Notes: a model not told the origin generated them from the letters alone. Positions 1 through 13,129 are shown, counted from the first letter of the stretch. The stretch: DNA of 64,000 nt from Heterohyrax brucei (GCA_028571685.1 CM053143.1:196485829-196549828); one strand, 5' to 3'. Made by a program: numbers and translations.

Positions 1-1029
1 CCCCCTGTGAGTGGTGATGACCAGAGTGTCCTGAGCTCTGAGGACGCTCTGGGGACTGCTGTGACTGCAGACACACGTTCATGCAGGAGGGGTGTGCGCC
101 CTACTCAGAGAGGAGGGGACTGCGGGTCACAGGCAGAGCCAAGGCTTGAATGCGGCCCCCACCGGCGCTGGACCTGCTGTCGCGTAGATGGTGGTGGAGG
201 CAGATAGGACGCTCGATGGCAGGTCCCACCCCAGCCCCCACCTGCCAAAGAGACAAGAAACTGAGGAGGCTTCTCTGGGATTGGGGGGCCTGGGCTGGCC
301 TGGAGGAGCCCTCCAAGCACAGAACTGGTGGGGGGGGCTCTGATGAAGCTGCAGGAACAGGTGTCCCTCCATGGGTACAGATGGGTGGGGAGGGGCTGCT
401 GGAGCTGGACGCGGCCACTCACAAGCTGTCTCCTCGGCTCCTGTCCACCTTATCCCCCCCTTCCCACCCCCCTCAGGGCAGCTGAGGGCAAGAGGTTGAG
501 GTTGGAGTTTCCACAGGATGGCTGGTGGGGCTGAGGACCCCGAAGCTGTCCCAGTCCTCCCACCTGGTCAGGGGCACATGCAGCTGGGACCTGTGAGCGC
601 TCCCCGGCTCTGACGTGCTGATGGTGGGCGCCCGCTCCCACCCGAGCACACAGGCCGGGGCAGGGTCCAGTGCACACGCTGACATGACAAGACATGAGCG
701 TCAGCCTCGTCACTGGGCCAGCTTGGCCCCACTCTGCTGCCTGCTGGCTGGGGGTGTGTAAACAGTCCTCAAAGAAATCATGGGCCTCCAGGACCTGAGG
801 CGCTGGGGACAGATGCCAGCCCCGCCAGCTGGCCCGCCAGCCACGAGTCAGCAGGGATTGGTGCCAGGCCTTGCATGTCCACCACAGCTGGCAGAGCCTG
901 CAGCTTTTACCACTGCCTTTCACAAATGGGGAAACTGATGCTTGGACAGTAAAACGACTCTTTCGAATCGCACAGCCAGGGCAGGACGAGGTCGGAGTCT
1001 GGCCCCAAACGCCAGAGTCACGCAGTGTG

Positions 1030-1165
1030 TTTCCGTTTCTTCCCTGTCGGTCTCTCTCTAGCTGAATCTTTCTGGATCCTTCTCTGTCTTTCTCTTTCTC
1101 TGGATGTTTCTCTGTCTCTCTCTGCCTCTCTTTCCCTTCTCATTTATTCCTTCCCTGTCCCCCTT
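1030..1165. repeat. CT-rich low-complexity tract
   Basis: Runs of TCTCT and CTTTCT dominate about 135 bases. It has no periodic unit. Confidence 0.8.
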
Positions 1166-3082
1166 CCTTCAGTGCTCAGACGGCCCTTTCATTTGCATCA
1201 ATAGTAAAGACAATGACCACAAGCTGGACACCAGTCAGTTTCTCGGGCCTGACACCCCCACGGCCTCACTGAATCCTTGCAGCTTCCCGGCTTTGGAGCT
1301 CAGGAAGCTGAGACCCTGTGTGAGCACTCCGAGCCCAGCAGCCCCACAAGGAGATAGGCTGCTCCGGAGCTGCCCCTCGGGCCGTCAGGGACAGGCCACC
1401 CTGGGCCTGCCCTACTGGCCGTCAGCAGTTACTGTGGCCACAGGCCTCACACCTATCGGTGGGCATGGTCTGGGACCCTTCATCTCTAACAGGAAGTGGG
1501 GGACACTTTCAGAGTCTGTGGGGGCTGGATGGACAGGCTGTCTGCCCTCAGCCATCCCCTGACATGGCCCCAGGCTTGCTGCTGGCCTCATACATCTTGG
1601 AAGGCCTGCAGGTCTGAGGGAGGGATGTGCCCAGGGGGCTGCACGAGAAGTGACTTGGTGTGACCTGAGTGGACGCCAGCCTGGCTCGGGCAGACCCAGC
1701 AGCTCGGCCAGGCCGCCACCCCTAAGCCTGCTGGCAGGCTAGCCCTCCAGTCTCTGACCATCTGCCCCTCACGACCGAGCCAGCACGTTCCCCACGAGTG
1801 CCTCTCCGGCCCTATAGGAGGACCCGGCCCTACAGGAGGACCTGCGGCCCCCACCCCCCCGGCCCATCCCCAGAGTGTGACAGCCTCAGCCGCCCCTCCT
1901 ACCCTGGCCTGCGCAGCCAACGACCTCTGAGTCTGCAGAGCCGGCCACAGCCGCAGGCCGGGCTCACAGCTCCCGACTCGGGCCAGGCTCTCTTTCAGGG
2001 ACTGGGTTTCTGCCTGGAGAGAAAGGGACTTACGGTAAATGGCCCTGTGACTACAAGAAATGCCACACGGCTATAAAAGGAAAGAGGCTGTGACGCAGGT
2101 CCCTCCCTGTCTATCCGTCCCTGTTGTGCCCAGGGGTTCCACGGCCCCTCAGCTGCTCGGTGGTTCTCGTGTGGCGTCTGTCTGCCCAGTGTGTGTCCCC
2201 ATGTCTGACCTGCTCTTTAGATAACTCCGAAGTGGTTAGTTTAGCACCCCCCCCTCAGGTGTGGCCTGATAAGCACAGTGAAGAAACCCTATTCACATCA
2301 GACTGTTTGTCCCTGGGGACAGGTTTCCGCACATATTTTGTGGACACTGTTCAAACCATGACAGCGGCCTACAACAGCAGGCATATGCTTTTCTCCCGGG
2401 TTGCAGGCCGGCTGGCGTCACCCAGGACATCACTGCCCATCTGAGACACATGTGGTAGGTGGCACTCAGGAGGGCCCCTTCTGGCTTCGTTGGCTCTCTC
2501 CCCTGCTTGGGTTGGGCTAACTGCAGCGTGGTCCAGAGGGGCCTTGGCTGGGGTGGGGTCACCCTCCGGCCCACCAGCCTGGAGCTGTGTGAAGGCAGAG
2601 GTGGGGGCCCCTTGAGGCCTAGGGAGGGCCCCCATGGTCACACCCACCACAGCCTCTGGACAGAGAGAGCCCAGGTCCATGCAGAGTCAGGGGGATGAGC
2701 TCTACTACTGGGGGCACAGCTGCAGTCACGTTGTGGGGGCTGTGGACACAGGCGCCGTTGACAGTGCTGCCAGGACATTGATCGTCCCACTCAGCGTTTC
2801 TGTGTCAGGAGGCCTGTCTGGCCACCCTGAGGCCCATCACTCACTTCGGCCACCTCTGCACCCACCTGCGTTTCCCTGGCCCAGGTCCAGGCTCCCTTGT
2901 CTCTCTCTGCCCCTGTTTGGCTGCACCCTCCGCTACAACGTGGGCACAGAAAACCTGCCTGCTGAGCCCTGTTCTCCCAGCCAGGGCTGTGTGCCAAGCC
3001 CCCACGCCTCAGGGGGCCTCCTTGCTCAGCAGACCCCTCTCTCTACTGCTGTCTTCACTGACCCAGACCCCCGGATGGTTCT

Positions 3083-3281
3083 GGTTAAGCCCAGTGCTGC
3101 CGAGTTGGTTCTGACTCATAGCAGCCCTGGAGGACAGAGGGGACCTGCCCTGTAGGTTTCCAAGGCTGTGAGTCTCGAGGAAGCTGACTGCCACATTTTT
3201 CTCCACGGAGCCACTGGTGGTTTCATACGGCCAGGTGGGTGTTGGGCCGCTGAGTGCTTTAACCACGGTGCCACCAGGGCT
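3083..3281 (-). mobile_element. AfroSINE, antisense
   Basis: On the + strand the copy shows the reversed tail 'gagttggttctgactcatagc', then 'gtttccaaggctgtgagtc', and ends in the reversed tRNA-like head 'aaccacggtgccaccaggg'. It is the long subtype with the extra middle segment. Confidence 0.8.
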
Positions 3282-4139
3282 CGGCAGTTCTAATTTAGTG
3301 CAGCAGTCTCCTTGGAGGGTGCCGCTTCTGCTGTGGGCTTCTGATGGGCCAGTTGTGATGGTGACTCCAGCTACGGGGACAGTGGGGTGGCGAGTTTTCT
3401 GGAAGGCACGTTTGTCTCCCTCACGTCTGCAGGCCTCTGCTGACATTCCCAGGGAACATTGTGGCCCACTGAATGTTCTGATTTACACATCAGACCCAGG
3501 AGAAATGTCACCAGGCGGGAGGGACAGTCTCTGTTGTTGAAACACAGCATTCAGGGCTCAGAGAGGGCAGGCAACCCGGATATGTCACCCAGCCAGCACA
3601 TGTGGCCCAGGACAGGCTTCTGTCTTCTTGCTGGGAGCCACATGGGCAGACACTGCTGCTGTCCAGGGGCCTCCAGGCTCTTTGGTTCTGTGGTCTCTTC
3701 ACCCCTGCCTCGGGCGACAGTGGTAAGACTAGGCCTGTCCTGGGCTGGCTGCTCACTTGGTCCCCATCTCTGATTTCTCCCACTGGCTGTCTCACCACTG
3801 GGCTCTGGATGTCCACTGAGGCTGTGCCCACCCAGTACCAGGGTGCTGACTCCAGACTCCTGTCCAGTGACCCCTGAGCCACCCTCCAAGTGACTTCCTC
3901 CAAATCTGCCTTCCCCTTTGGGGGATTCCCCCTGAGCTGCAGTAGAAGGAAGAGGGGACTCCAGAAGTGGGGGGACAATGTGTAGCACACCACCAATTCT
4001 ATTGCTAGGCCCTCAAGTTCAACAACTTTTCTGTCATCTCAAATTTTTCTGTTAAGTAATTAAGTGATTTTTTATTTCCTGTATTGTAATTTTAAGTTAC
4101 AGAATTTCCATTTAGTTGTTGACATTATTTTTACCAAGG

Positions 4140-4790
4140 TTGAATTCACATTGCTGTTGTTGGGTGCTGTCCCATCAGTGCTGGCCTATGGTGACCCGTG
4201 TGCAGTGGGGCACAACGCTGCCCCGTCCTGTGCCGTTCTCCAGTCACTGTGCTGGAGCCTGTGGCAGCAGCCACTGAGTCCGTCTCATCCTGTTTTTTGG
4301 TGACAGTCACTTCACCAAGTGTGACACCCTTCTCCAGGGACCAGTCCCTCCTGACAACATGTCCCAAGTCAGTAAGATGAGGTGTCACTGTCCCTGCTTC
4401 TGAGGGGCTCTCTGGATGTCCTTCTTTCAGAACAGATTTGGGGGTTCTTCTGGCAACTCATAGCATATCCAGCATTCTTTACTGACACCGTAATTCAAAT
4501 GCATCACTTCTTCTGTCTTCCTTGTGGACTGTCCAGCTTTCGCGTGCATACAAGATGACTGAAGACACCACGGCCTGGGACAGGCACACCTTAGTCCTCC
4601 AAGTGACAGCTTCGCTTTGTAACACTTTGAAGAGATCTTTTGCAGCAATTTTTCCCAGTGTGTCTTTTCGTTTCTTCACTGCTGTTTTCATGGGTGTTGA
4701 TTGTGGATTCAAGTGAGTTAAAATCCTTGACAACTTCGGTCTTTTCTCCATTTGTCATGGATGGTGTCGTGGGCGTTGGGACCACAGACT
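4140..4790 (-). mobile_element. RTE-clade LINE fragment (3' part), antisense
   Basis: Read on the minus strand this matches the 3' third of the RTE copies seen elsewhere in the window, including the segment before the YADD-distal region and the 3' end whose tail resembles the AfroSINE tail. The reading frame is broken by stops. It is a dead 5'-truncated insertion in intron 1. Confidence 0.8.
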
Positions 4791-5899
4791 CCATTTCTCT
4801 TATATCTTCCTCCAAGAGCAGTTTTGTGTTGTGTTTGCCAATAGTTATCTTTGTTGAACTCAACTGCAAAGTGTCTCCATGGTGGGGAGCACAGGAAAAA
4901 CCCCAGCTCGGTCCTGCTAGCCTCTGCTGGGCTGCGTGGCCTCCAGCCAGTGCCTCTGTGGTTGCGATCAGACAAAGATTTGGGCGGAGTTCCCACACTG
5001 TAATACGGGCCCCCCCTTGGCCCTCTGGTTATTTCCTTACTGTTCAGCTGCTGGCATTTCACCCAGGCTCTGTCTCCTGGCTCGTCATGCCAGGAAAAGT
5101 GTGATTTTTCTCTCTGGCTTTTATAAACCACATGACAGACTGGGCCCTGTCCTTTGGCCGAAAGCCCCCAAAATGGGAAACTTAGCCAGTTCTTCTTGTG
5201 CAAATTCTGATCCCCTGCAGTGTGTCTGCAGTGGGTGACTCGCAGTACCTGCGGATAATCTTCCTCTCCTTTTTTGTTAAGAGCTTGTGGTTCTTATCTG
5301 TGAGAGGGCTGCTCTGATGGGGTTACTAGGCTCTTCCCAGGGGGATGCTTCCTTGAGGACAGCTTCCGAACGGTGACTTGTTCTTAGAAGGGTTTGGCCT
5401 TGTCAGGAAACAATGGGTTATTGTCAGAAACCATGTGGCTGCATTGCCCTCTCCATCCCAGGCGCTGTGCTGGACTCAGGTGGGATCCAAAGTAGAGCAA
5501 GAGAGAGGTCTTTCTGCTCTGTTGGAGAGAGGCGTGGTGGGCCCAGGCAGCACCACGAGGAAGGGCTCAGTGCCCACCCGGGGGCCCGCAGTGGGTGGAG
5601 AGACCGCTGAACTGGGGGAGGGGAGCTGCCCAGGAGGGCTTCCCATGGGAGGCGGCACTGGGGCTGGAGTTGTGTCACACGTTTCCGAGACAAGAGACTG
5701 AGTCTTCTTTACAGAACAGCCACCAAAATACCCAGCCCCATGGCTTTGCTGATGGAAACTTCCAGTGATCAGGAAACGTCACAGCTCCTGAAACAAACTC
5801 AAGGAATTGTTTATTATGGTAAATACTCATGGTAAACCCTGCCAGCCCTGCCAACCCCTTCCTGTGTCCAGTGAAGCTTGGACCCAAGGGGATTGGAGG

Positions 5900-7315
5900 T
5901 CAGGTAGCGTCACTCTGCCAAAACCAGTTGGTCAGTGGTCAGCCATTTCAGCAGGAAGCGTGTGATCGGGAACTGACAGTGCTCAGGGAAGAAGTCGAAG
6001 CTGCACTGAAGGCCTTGGTGAAAAACAAGCTCCAGGAATCGATGGGACATCAGTTGAGATGTTTCAGAAAACGGATGTAGCTCTGCAAGTGCTCACTCGT
6101 CTACGACAAGAAATTCAGAGGACACCTGCCTGGCCAACTGGCTGGAAGAGATCCCTATTCCCAGGAAAAGCAATCCAACTGAATATAGGAACTACTGAAT
6201 AATATCCTTTATATTAAGTTCAAGTAAAATTTTGCTGATGTTCGTTCACAGGGCTGCAGCAGGACATCGAAAGAGAACTGCCAGAAGCTCAAGCCAGTTT
6301 CAGAAGAGGACGTGGAACCAGGGATGTTGCTGCTGATGTCAGATGGCTCTTGGCTGAAAGCACAGACTACTAGAAGGATGTTTACCTCTGTTTTATTGAC
6401 TGTGTGGATCATAACCAATTATGGAGAACATTCTGTAAAATGAGAATTCCAGAACCCTTCATTGTGCTCATGAGAAATCTGTACACAAGTCACGAGGCAA
6501 TCATGCAAACAGAACAAGGGGACGCTGCATGGTATAAAGTCAGGAAAGGTGTACATCAGGGTTGTATCTTTTCACCATACCTGTTTAGTCTGTATGCCAA
6601 ACAAATAACCTGAGAAGCTGGAACACAGGAAGGAAAGCAAGGCGTCAGGATTGCAGGATGACTCAGTCTCAACCTGTGTTGTGCAGATAACACAACTCTG
6701 CTCGCCAGAAGCAAAGAGGACTCGAAGCACTTACTGATGAACACCAAAGACCAAGCTTTCAGTGTGGATTCCACCTCAGCATAAAGAAAACAAAAATCCT
6801 CCCAGCTGGACCAATAAACAACATCGTGATAAACGGAGAAGAGAGTCAAGTTGTCAAGGACTTCATTTTCCTTGGGTCCACAAGCAGCACCCGAGGAGGC
6901 AGCAGTCCAGAAACGAAAAGATGCATTGCGCTGGGAAAATCTGCTGCAAAAGACCTCATTTAGGTGTTGAAAAGCAAAGATGTCACCTTAAAGACTAAGG
7001 TGCGCCCTGCCCTGAGCCATGGTGTTTTTAATCACTTCGATATACATGTGAAAGCTGGATAGTGAATAAGGAAGACTGAAGAATTGACAGCTTTGAACTG
7101 CGTTAGTGAAGGACAGGGAACGCACTGTGAAGAGCCCAAGGAATGAACAAGTCTGTCTCGGAAGAAGGGCAACCAGAGCATTCCTTAAAGCAAAGGTGGC
7201 AAGATTGCAGGTAAAGTGGAGGGTCAGTGACAAAGAGGAAGACCCTCGATAAGACATACTGGCACAGTGGCCGCACCAGTGGGCTTAAACATAGCAGTGG
7301 TTGTGGGTGTGATGC
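5900..7315 (+). mobile_element. RTE-clade LINE fragment (reverse transcriptase to 3' end)
   Basis: The fragment begins in the linker before the reverse transcriptase domain and runs to the 3' end. Recognisable pieces are [16 protein letters not shown]-like, QAGFRRGRGTRD-like and LFSLYAEQI-like segments in broken frames. The catalytic box reads CADN where an active enzyme has YADD, and stops are frequent, so it is dead. Its 3' end runs straight into a 38-39-bp minisatellite. Confidence 0.82.
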
Positions 7316-7585
7316 AGGACCGGGCGGTGTTCCCTTCTGTCGTAGGCACGGGGCAGGACTGGGCAGTGTGCCCTTCTGTCGTGGGCACGGGGCGGGACCG
7401 GGCAGTGTGCCCTTCTGTCGTGGGCGCGGTGGAGGACCAGCACTGTTCCCTTCTGTCATGGGCGCGGTGGAGGACCGGCAGTGTTCCCTTCTGTCGTGGG
7501 CACAGCGCAGGACCGGGCGGTGTTTCCTTCTCTGTGGGCACGGGGCGGGACCAGGGAGTGTTTCCTTCTGTTGGGAGTATGGCTG
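7316..7585 (+). repeat. Minisatellite, 38-39 bp x 7, derived from an RTE 3' end
   Basis: Seven units each begin near 'aggaccgggcagtgt' and contain 'cccttctgtcgtgggc'. The first unit is the genuine 3' end of the RTE at 5900-7315, so the array grew from the element's own tail. Confidence 0.9.
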
Positions 7586-9040
7586 CCAGGAGTCGGAGCT
7601 GAACCGTTGGTGGCTGACAGCAAGTTTCTGTGAGTGTTTGCAGAATGGGGCTGGAGGGGCTGGTGGTTAAGACCCCCACACCTGCACAGTCAGGTCTGGA
7701 CTGCACGTCCACCCCCCACGCCCCTGCACTGGTCGCTGCCAATTCCCAGCCTGGCTGAGAAGGAGCGGGGCTGCCTGTCTGTCAGGGACATCCTGGAGCC
7801 CCCTGCCCTCAGAGGCGCCCTGCCCCCTCCAGAGCCCTCCTACCCACGTGACGTCGCCTGACCACCTGGTCTCGGCTGATGCCGCTGTCGTGTTTCAGAT
7901 GGTAGGACTGAGGCTCCGAGGAGTGGCAGGACATCCCTGAGGCCTCACGCCCGACCCCTAGTGGCTGACTGGCCCTCAAGTGGCCGTGAGGTGGCTACCT
8001 CCATCTCCTCAGCTGTCAAGTGGAGGTTGACATCTCTCTCAGGACAGGTGCGTTGCCCAGAGGAGGCGGGGGCTTGTCAAGGGCACGTGAATTGTAACTC
8101 CCCCACGGAGCGGCCTGTCTGTCGCCGTGGTAACTGCTGTCACTTGCGGGTGGCACTCGCTCTGGCTGGGTAACAGCAGTCACGCTGGGGTCTTAATGTG
8201 ACAACGCGGTTTCCATCACAGCAGCACATTTGTTACAGAAAATAGAGAAAAGCCGAAGAGGAGGGGATGTTCTGCCCCAGTCACCCTGAAACCACCTCTG
8301 CTGATTCTTTGGAAGACTTGCCCCCAGCCCCTGCCTCCCCCCACCCAGTGTCTGTTTGTTTGCTAGTTTAACCTGGTGTGATAAAGAAAGCATTTTATAC
8401 ACAGTTTTATGTCCTGATCTTCCCTCCTAAAAACCCCCACAAAACAGTGGTTGTGGAGTCGATCCCGGGTCCCTGTGACTCCCTGGTGTTGGGGTGGACC
8501 TGGGCCGCAGGCTTTTCAGTGGCTGTGTTTTCCCGAGTGGACCGCCAGGCCTGCCTTCTGAGGCGTCGCTGGGTGAGCTCAGACCGCACTTGGGCAGCGG
8601 CCGAGCGTGCTGTGGGTACCACGCGGTGCCCTGCAATGAGAAGCAGCCCGACCCTGCCACGTGCAGGACCCTCTGCCTCGTCAGAGACAGCCTGGGGCCT
8701 GAGCCTGCTCCTGACACCATGCGCTGCGGGTTGGCTCTGTAGAGTGGCCTTCGCTGCATGTTGTCCCGTAAGTCGGTCAGTGTCCGTGTCCAGGCCATCA
8801 CACTGTGTCCACACCTGCTTCTCTGCTTTCGTTCGCTGCCCGAACTGGCCGCTCCCCGTGGCTCGGAGGCCAGGCAGACGAGGAGCCGCCTCCAAGAGAG
8901 AGCATCGATTGTGAGGAGGAAGGCGTCGGTCCACAGTGGGCAGACGGAGTGTGCCGCCACGGGCGGGCAGCCTCCGGGCTGAGGGAAGGCTGCCGTGACG
9001 CTGTGCCCCCTGTGGCAGTGTTTCTGCTCTGGTGCGGACA

Positions 9041-9497
9041 TCACCCAGAGACAATAAAAGTGACAAACATGTCCCCTCCATCTGGTAGGGAGCTCACCCC
9101 AAGACAGTAAAGTGACAGACAGCCCCCGCCCCTGCTCTGGTGGGGTGATCACCCCAAGACAGTAAAGTGACAGGCACCCCCTCCCCAGCTCTGGTGGAGA
9201 GCTCACCCCAAGACAGTAAAGTGACAGACAGCCCCTCCCCTGCTCTGGTGGGGTGATCACCCCAAGACAGTAAAGTGACAGGCACCCCCTCCCCAGCTCT
9301 GGTGGAGAGCTCACCCCAAGACAGTAAAGTGACAGACAGCCCCCTCCCCTGCTCTGGTGGAGCTATCACCCCAAGACAGTAGTGGCAGACAGCCTGCTCC
9401 CCTGCTCTGGTGGGGTGATCACCTCAAGATAGTAAAGCGACAGACACACCCTCCCCTGCTCTGGTGGGGAGCTCACCCCAAGACAGTAAAAATGTTG
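9041..9497 (+). repeat. Minisatellite, about 54 bp x 8-9, alternating types
   Basis: The phrase 'ccccaagacagtaaa' recurs at 9097, 9152, 9206, 9260, 9314, 9369, 9422 and 9476. Units alternate between 'gctcacc' and 'gtgatcacc' starts, so a 108-bp dimer is the higher-order unit. There are no unique spacers. Confidence 0.92.
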
Positions 9498-9554
9498 CAG
9501 GAAAAAACCTCGGAGCCGGCTAGGTTGTGGGTTGGGGGTAGGTGAAGACATCAC

Positions 9555-9960
9555 TTTAAAAAAAATACACTTTATTTTTTAGAGTGGTTTTTACAGAAAA
9601 TTTGCACAAAAAGTAGAGAGTCCCCACATGTCTGCCCCTGCCCAGTTTCTGCCATTGTTTGCGTGCGTGTGGTCTGTTTGTGACCATTCATAAGCTGACA
9701 CTGATGCCTTTGTTACTAACTAAAGCCCATGGTCTACAGGAGGGCTCTGTCTGTGTGGCACAGTCCTGTCATTTTAACAGCTACCTCATGTCACGCAGCT
9801 ACTGTGACAGTGTCACGCAGAACAGCCTAAACGCTCTAAGACTGCCCTGTGTCCACCTGTTTGCCTCTCCCACGCCCTGACAACCCCGACCTCTTCCCTC
9901 TCTGGTTCCCCTTTCCCGTGTCGTGTAGTTCTAATTACAGAGTATGTAGCTTTTTCAGAC
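9555..9960 (-). mobile_element. Old L1M-type 3'UTR, antisense
   Basis: The + strand reads as reversed L1M 3'UTR: 'cactttattttttagagtgg', then 'acaaaaagtagagagtcccc', then spaced phrases down to 'ggttcccctttcccgtgtcg'. The match is from memory of this family and is diverged. Confidence 0.6.
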
Positions 9961-9989
9961 GGGCTTTGGTCACTTTGTTTTAAAACCAA

Positions 9990-12060
9990 ACCAGACCGTT
10001 GCCTTCAAGTCAGTGCACCTCCTGGAGAGCCCCTGCAACAGAGTGACACCGCCAGTCTTGTGCGACGTCCACAGTTGTGGTTGTGCTGGAGCCGGTTGTT
10101 GCGGCCCCTGTGTCAGTCCCTCTCACTGAGGGTCCCCCTCTTTCTCGTTGATCCTCCGCTCTACCAAACATGATGTCCGTCTCCAGGGACTGATCCTTCC
10201 TGACAGCATGTTCAAAGTATGTAAGAGGCAGTCTTGCCATCCTTGCTTCCGAGGTTGGACTTCTTCCAGAACAGGTCTGTTGGTCCTTTTGGCGGTCCAT
10301 GGGACACTCAGCATTCTTCTCCAGCGCCACAATTCAAAGGCGTCAGTTCTTCCGTCTTCTTTGTACATGGCCCGGCTATCGCATGCGTATAATGTGATTG
10401 AAAATACCATGGCTTGGGCCAGGCGCGTTTTAGTCTTCCAGGGGACACCCTTACTTTTCAACACGTCCAAGACGCCCTTTACTGCAGATTTTTGCTGTGC
10501 AATGTGTCTTTTGGTTTCTTGACTGCTGCTTCCCTGGGCGTTGATTGTGGACCCGAGTAAAATGAAATCTTTGACAATTTCAGTCTTTTTTTAATTTTTA
10601 TTTTTATTTAACATAACTGAGTGAAAATGTACATTCATGTATAAATTTACATGCCCACCTATATGTAGCTTCCACTGCTCTCCCTGTCCGGTGACTGCAC
10701 ACTATTCTTCTCTGCTCCATACATGTCTCATCCTCCCAACAACTTCCTTTCCCCTCCTCTCCGTCCACTCCCCTTCCTCCAGCCAGAGGTCAGCAAGATC
10801 ATATCCTGTGGATGTATAGAACCACAAAGTGCTTCCAATATATGGTCACTCTGCATTGCCAAGTCCAATCCATTCCTGTCCAAAGAGTGGACCTTTGTTA
10901 TAATTTATGGGAAAGGGCAGCATCAGGGCTGGGGGCCATGCTCTCAGAGGAACCCCAAAACCGCTGGACCATCACTTGAGGTCTTTTAGTGGAGATCTCA
11001 TGATGCACCCCTTTTTATTCTTATGTTGCCAGTGAGACTCCTCTCTGTGAGCTCCATCGTGGCTATCACTGGTGGTGGCAGGACACCACCTGGTTCTTCC
11101 GGTCCCAAGTCGATGTAGGCACCCACTCATGTGGGTCTCTCTGTCTTCTTGGTTGTCTTTACCGCATGTCATTTTGGTCCTCGGTGAGCATCTGTTCCTG
11201 CTGAGTTGGGACCATTTGCTGTGTCCTTGGATGGCAGCTTGGCAGCTTTTAAGACCCCAGACGCCACTCACCAATGTGGGGTGCAGAGAGCTCTCTTAGC
11301 AAAACACTAGTTGTGCCAATTGGCCTGGAATTCGCCTAAGAGCATGGTCCCCTGCCCCCTGCCCCAGCTACTCTATCCTTGCAGTATCGAGTTAAGATGG
11401 AAGGAGTACTCAAGTTATGCTGAAGTCCACTTAATGTTGTTCTTGTTTCTAATGTGTGCTGTCACCGCTTTCTCCCAACTAGATTTCTAGTAACTACCTA
11501 AACTAGACCCTCCCCCCCTCACCCTCCCTCCTTCCCCTCCCTTGCAGCTGTCAAAGAGTCTTTTCTTCTATACACAAGTCTGTTTTTGAGGTCTCATTGT
11601 AGAGGTCTAATACAGTATTTGTCCCTTTGTCGCTGACTACTTTCACTCAACATAATGTCTTCCAGTTGAAACCAGGTTAGGAGATGTTTCCTGGAATCAT
11701 CGTTATTCTTTATCATTGCGTAGTGCTCCATTGAGTATATGTACCACAGTTTACCTATCCATTCCTCTATTGTTGGGCATCTGGGTTGATTCCATCTTTT
11801 TGCTATCGTGGACTGTGCCGCGATAAACATTCTGCTGCATGTGTCCATTGGTGTGGACAATTTCAGTCTTTTCTCTGTTTATTACCACATTGCTTGTTAG
11901 TCTAGCTGTGAGGATTTTGTTTCCTTATATTGAGGTGTGATCCACACTGAAGGCTGTGGTCTTTGATCTTCAGCAGTAAGTGTCTCGAGTCCTTTCCACT
12001 TTCAGCTGGCAGGATTGTGTCATCTGCATATCAGGATGTTGCTTCTTAGTCCAGGGGTGA
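9990..12060 (-). mobile_element. RTE-clade LINE fragment, antisense, split by an L1 insertion
   Basis: Minus-strand RTE 3' sequence occupies 9990-10589 and resumes at 11856-12060. The two halves join at the 17-base target duplication of an inserted L1. No intact coding frame remains. The later half still shows the segment around the YADD box, decayed. Confidence 0.8.
10590..11855 (-). mobile_element. 5'-truncated L1 insertion, antisense
   Basis: A 17-base perfect direct repeat, gacaatttcagtctttt, at 10573-10589 and 11856-11872 flanks this block. On the minus strand it ends in an A-rich tail and encodes the L1 ORF2 C-terminus near 11600-11855, including EEWIGKLWYIYSMEHYAMIK, followed by an L1 3'UTR. 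It is a classic target-primed insertion into an older RTE. Confidence 0.9.
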
Positions 12061-13129
12061 CAATTCAGCCGTGCACACTGAGGGTTCCTCCGCGTCAGTT
12101 TGTGATGTGAATAATCCTCTGTTGTGTGGACAACGGTGTGTTGATCCACCCCCCTGTGGGGGAGATCATTGTTGCTTCCCGTCTGGGGCAGCTGGGGATG
12201 GAGTTGCTGGGATCACTGGGTGCAGGTTTCTGTCTGGGCAGGAGGCACTTTCTGAAGTGGGGACTGGAGGTGGGCTCACGGAGAGGGCAGCGGCTGTGCG
12301 GACTCATGGGAAGTGATGAGTGGCCATGCCCATGTCTCTTGGAAGACCCTTCAGGAGGGGACAGATCTTGAGGGGCAGAGTGCCCACGTTCTGAGACCAG
12401 TTTGGAGTGGACGAGCATGAGGGACAGTAGGAGAGGAGGCTGGCTTCTCTCTCGAGCTGAAAGCAAGAAGCCCCACGGCGTGTGACAGTGCCCATGGGTT
12501 TATCCTGGGTTTGCGGTGGATCGGTGCAGGCGGGGCTGGGTTCGTGGGGCCTCTGTGGTCAGGACGCGCGGTACCTCCTCCTCCTACGACCTCAGGAGAG
12601 CCTGGGCAAGCCCTTCCCGGCGCCTCGTGGTGTGTCCCCACGAGGCTCTGCTGACTGACGTCCTGCTGGTCAAGCCCAGGGTCGGAATGGGGTGAGGGCC
12701 ACCCAGCCCAAGACAGGGTGCACAGATGTTTGGTCTTCCCCGGGCCTGCAGGCCACAGAGGCCTTTGGACCCTATTAGACCCTTAGCTTAAGGGTTTCAG
12801 GCCAGAGAACAAGGTGATGGGCTTGTATTTGCTGCGCCGTGGAGGCTCGGACGTAGAAGGCGGGGGCCGAGGAAGGTGCGTGGGAGCGCTCACTGAGGAA
12901 TCAGCTACGAGGTGCTGAGAACTGGGTGCTGGATACTTCACGGCTAAGGCAGTGGGATCAGGGTGGGGGTGGGGAGCCATGGGTGATGCCCAGTCCTGGC
13001 CTGAGCAAGCAAAGGTGGCACCCCTGTCCCTCTGCAGGGTGTGGTGAGGGCTTGAGCAGGGAGTGCAGTGTGCCTGGAACCTGTCCACCCCCTGGTGACC
13101 GTCAGAAGATGAGTTGCGTCGGGCCGGCC

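Noticed and set aside
1030-1200. Pyrimidine tract followed by CTTCAG, like a splice acceptor before a new exon
   Set aside because: No conserved coding segment or matching donor follows. It is a low-complexity CT tract.
2036-2090. A TATA-like CTATAAAAGG that could mark an alternative PPP2R2C promoter
   Set aside because: No initiator region, CpG island or first exon with a B55 N-terminus follows it in the next kilobases.
8427-9314. A 295-codon minus-strand open frame with repeated PPEQGRGLSVTLLSWG-like units
   Set aside because: It is the translation of the 54-bp minisatellite; the unit is a multiple of three and has no stop.
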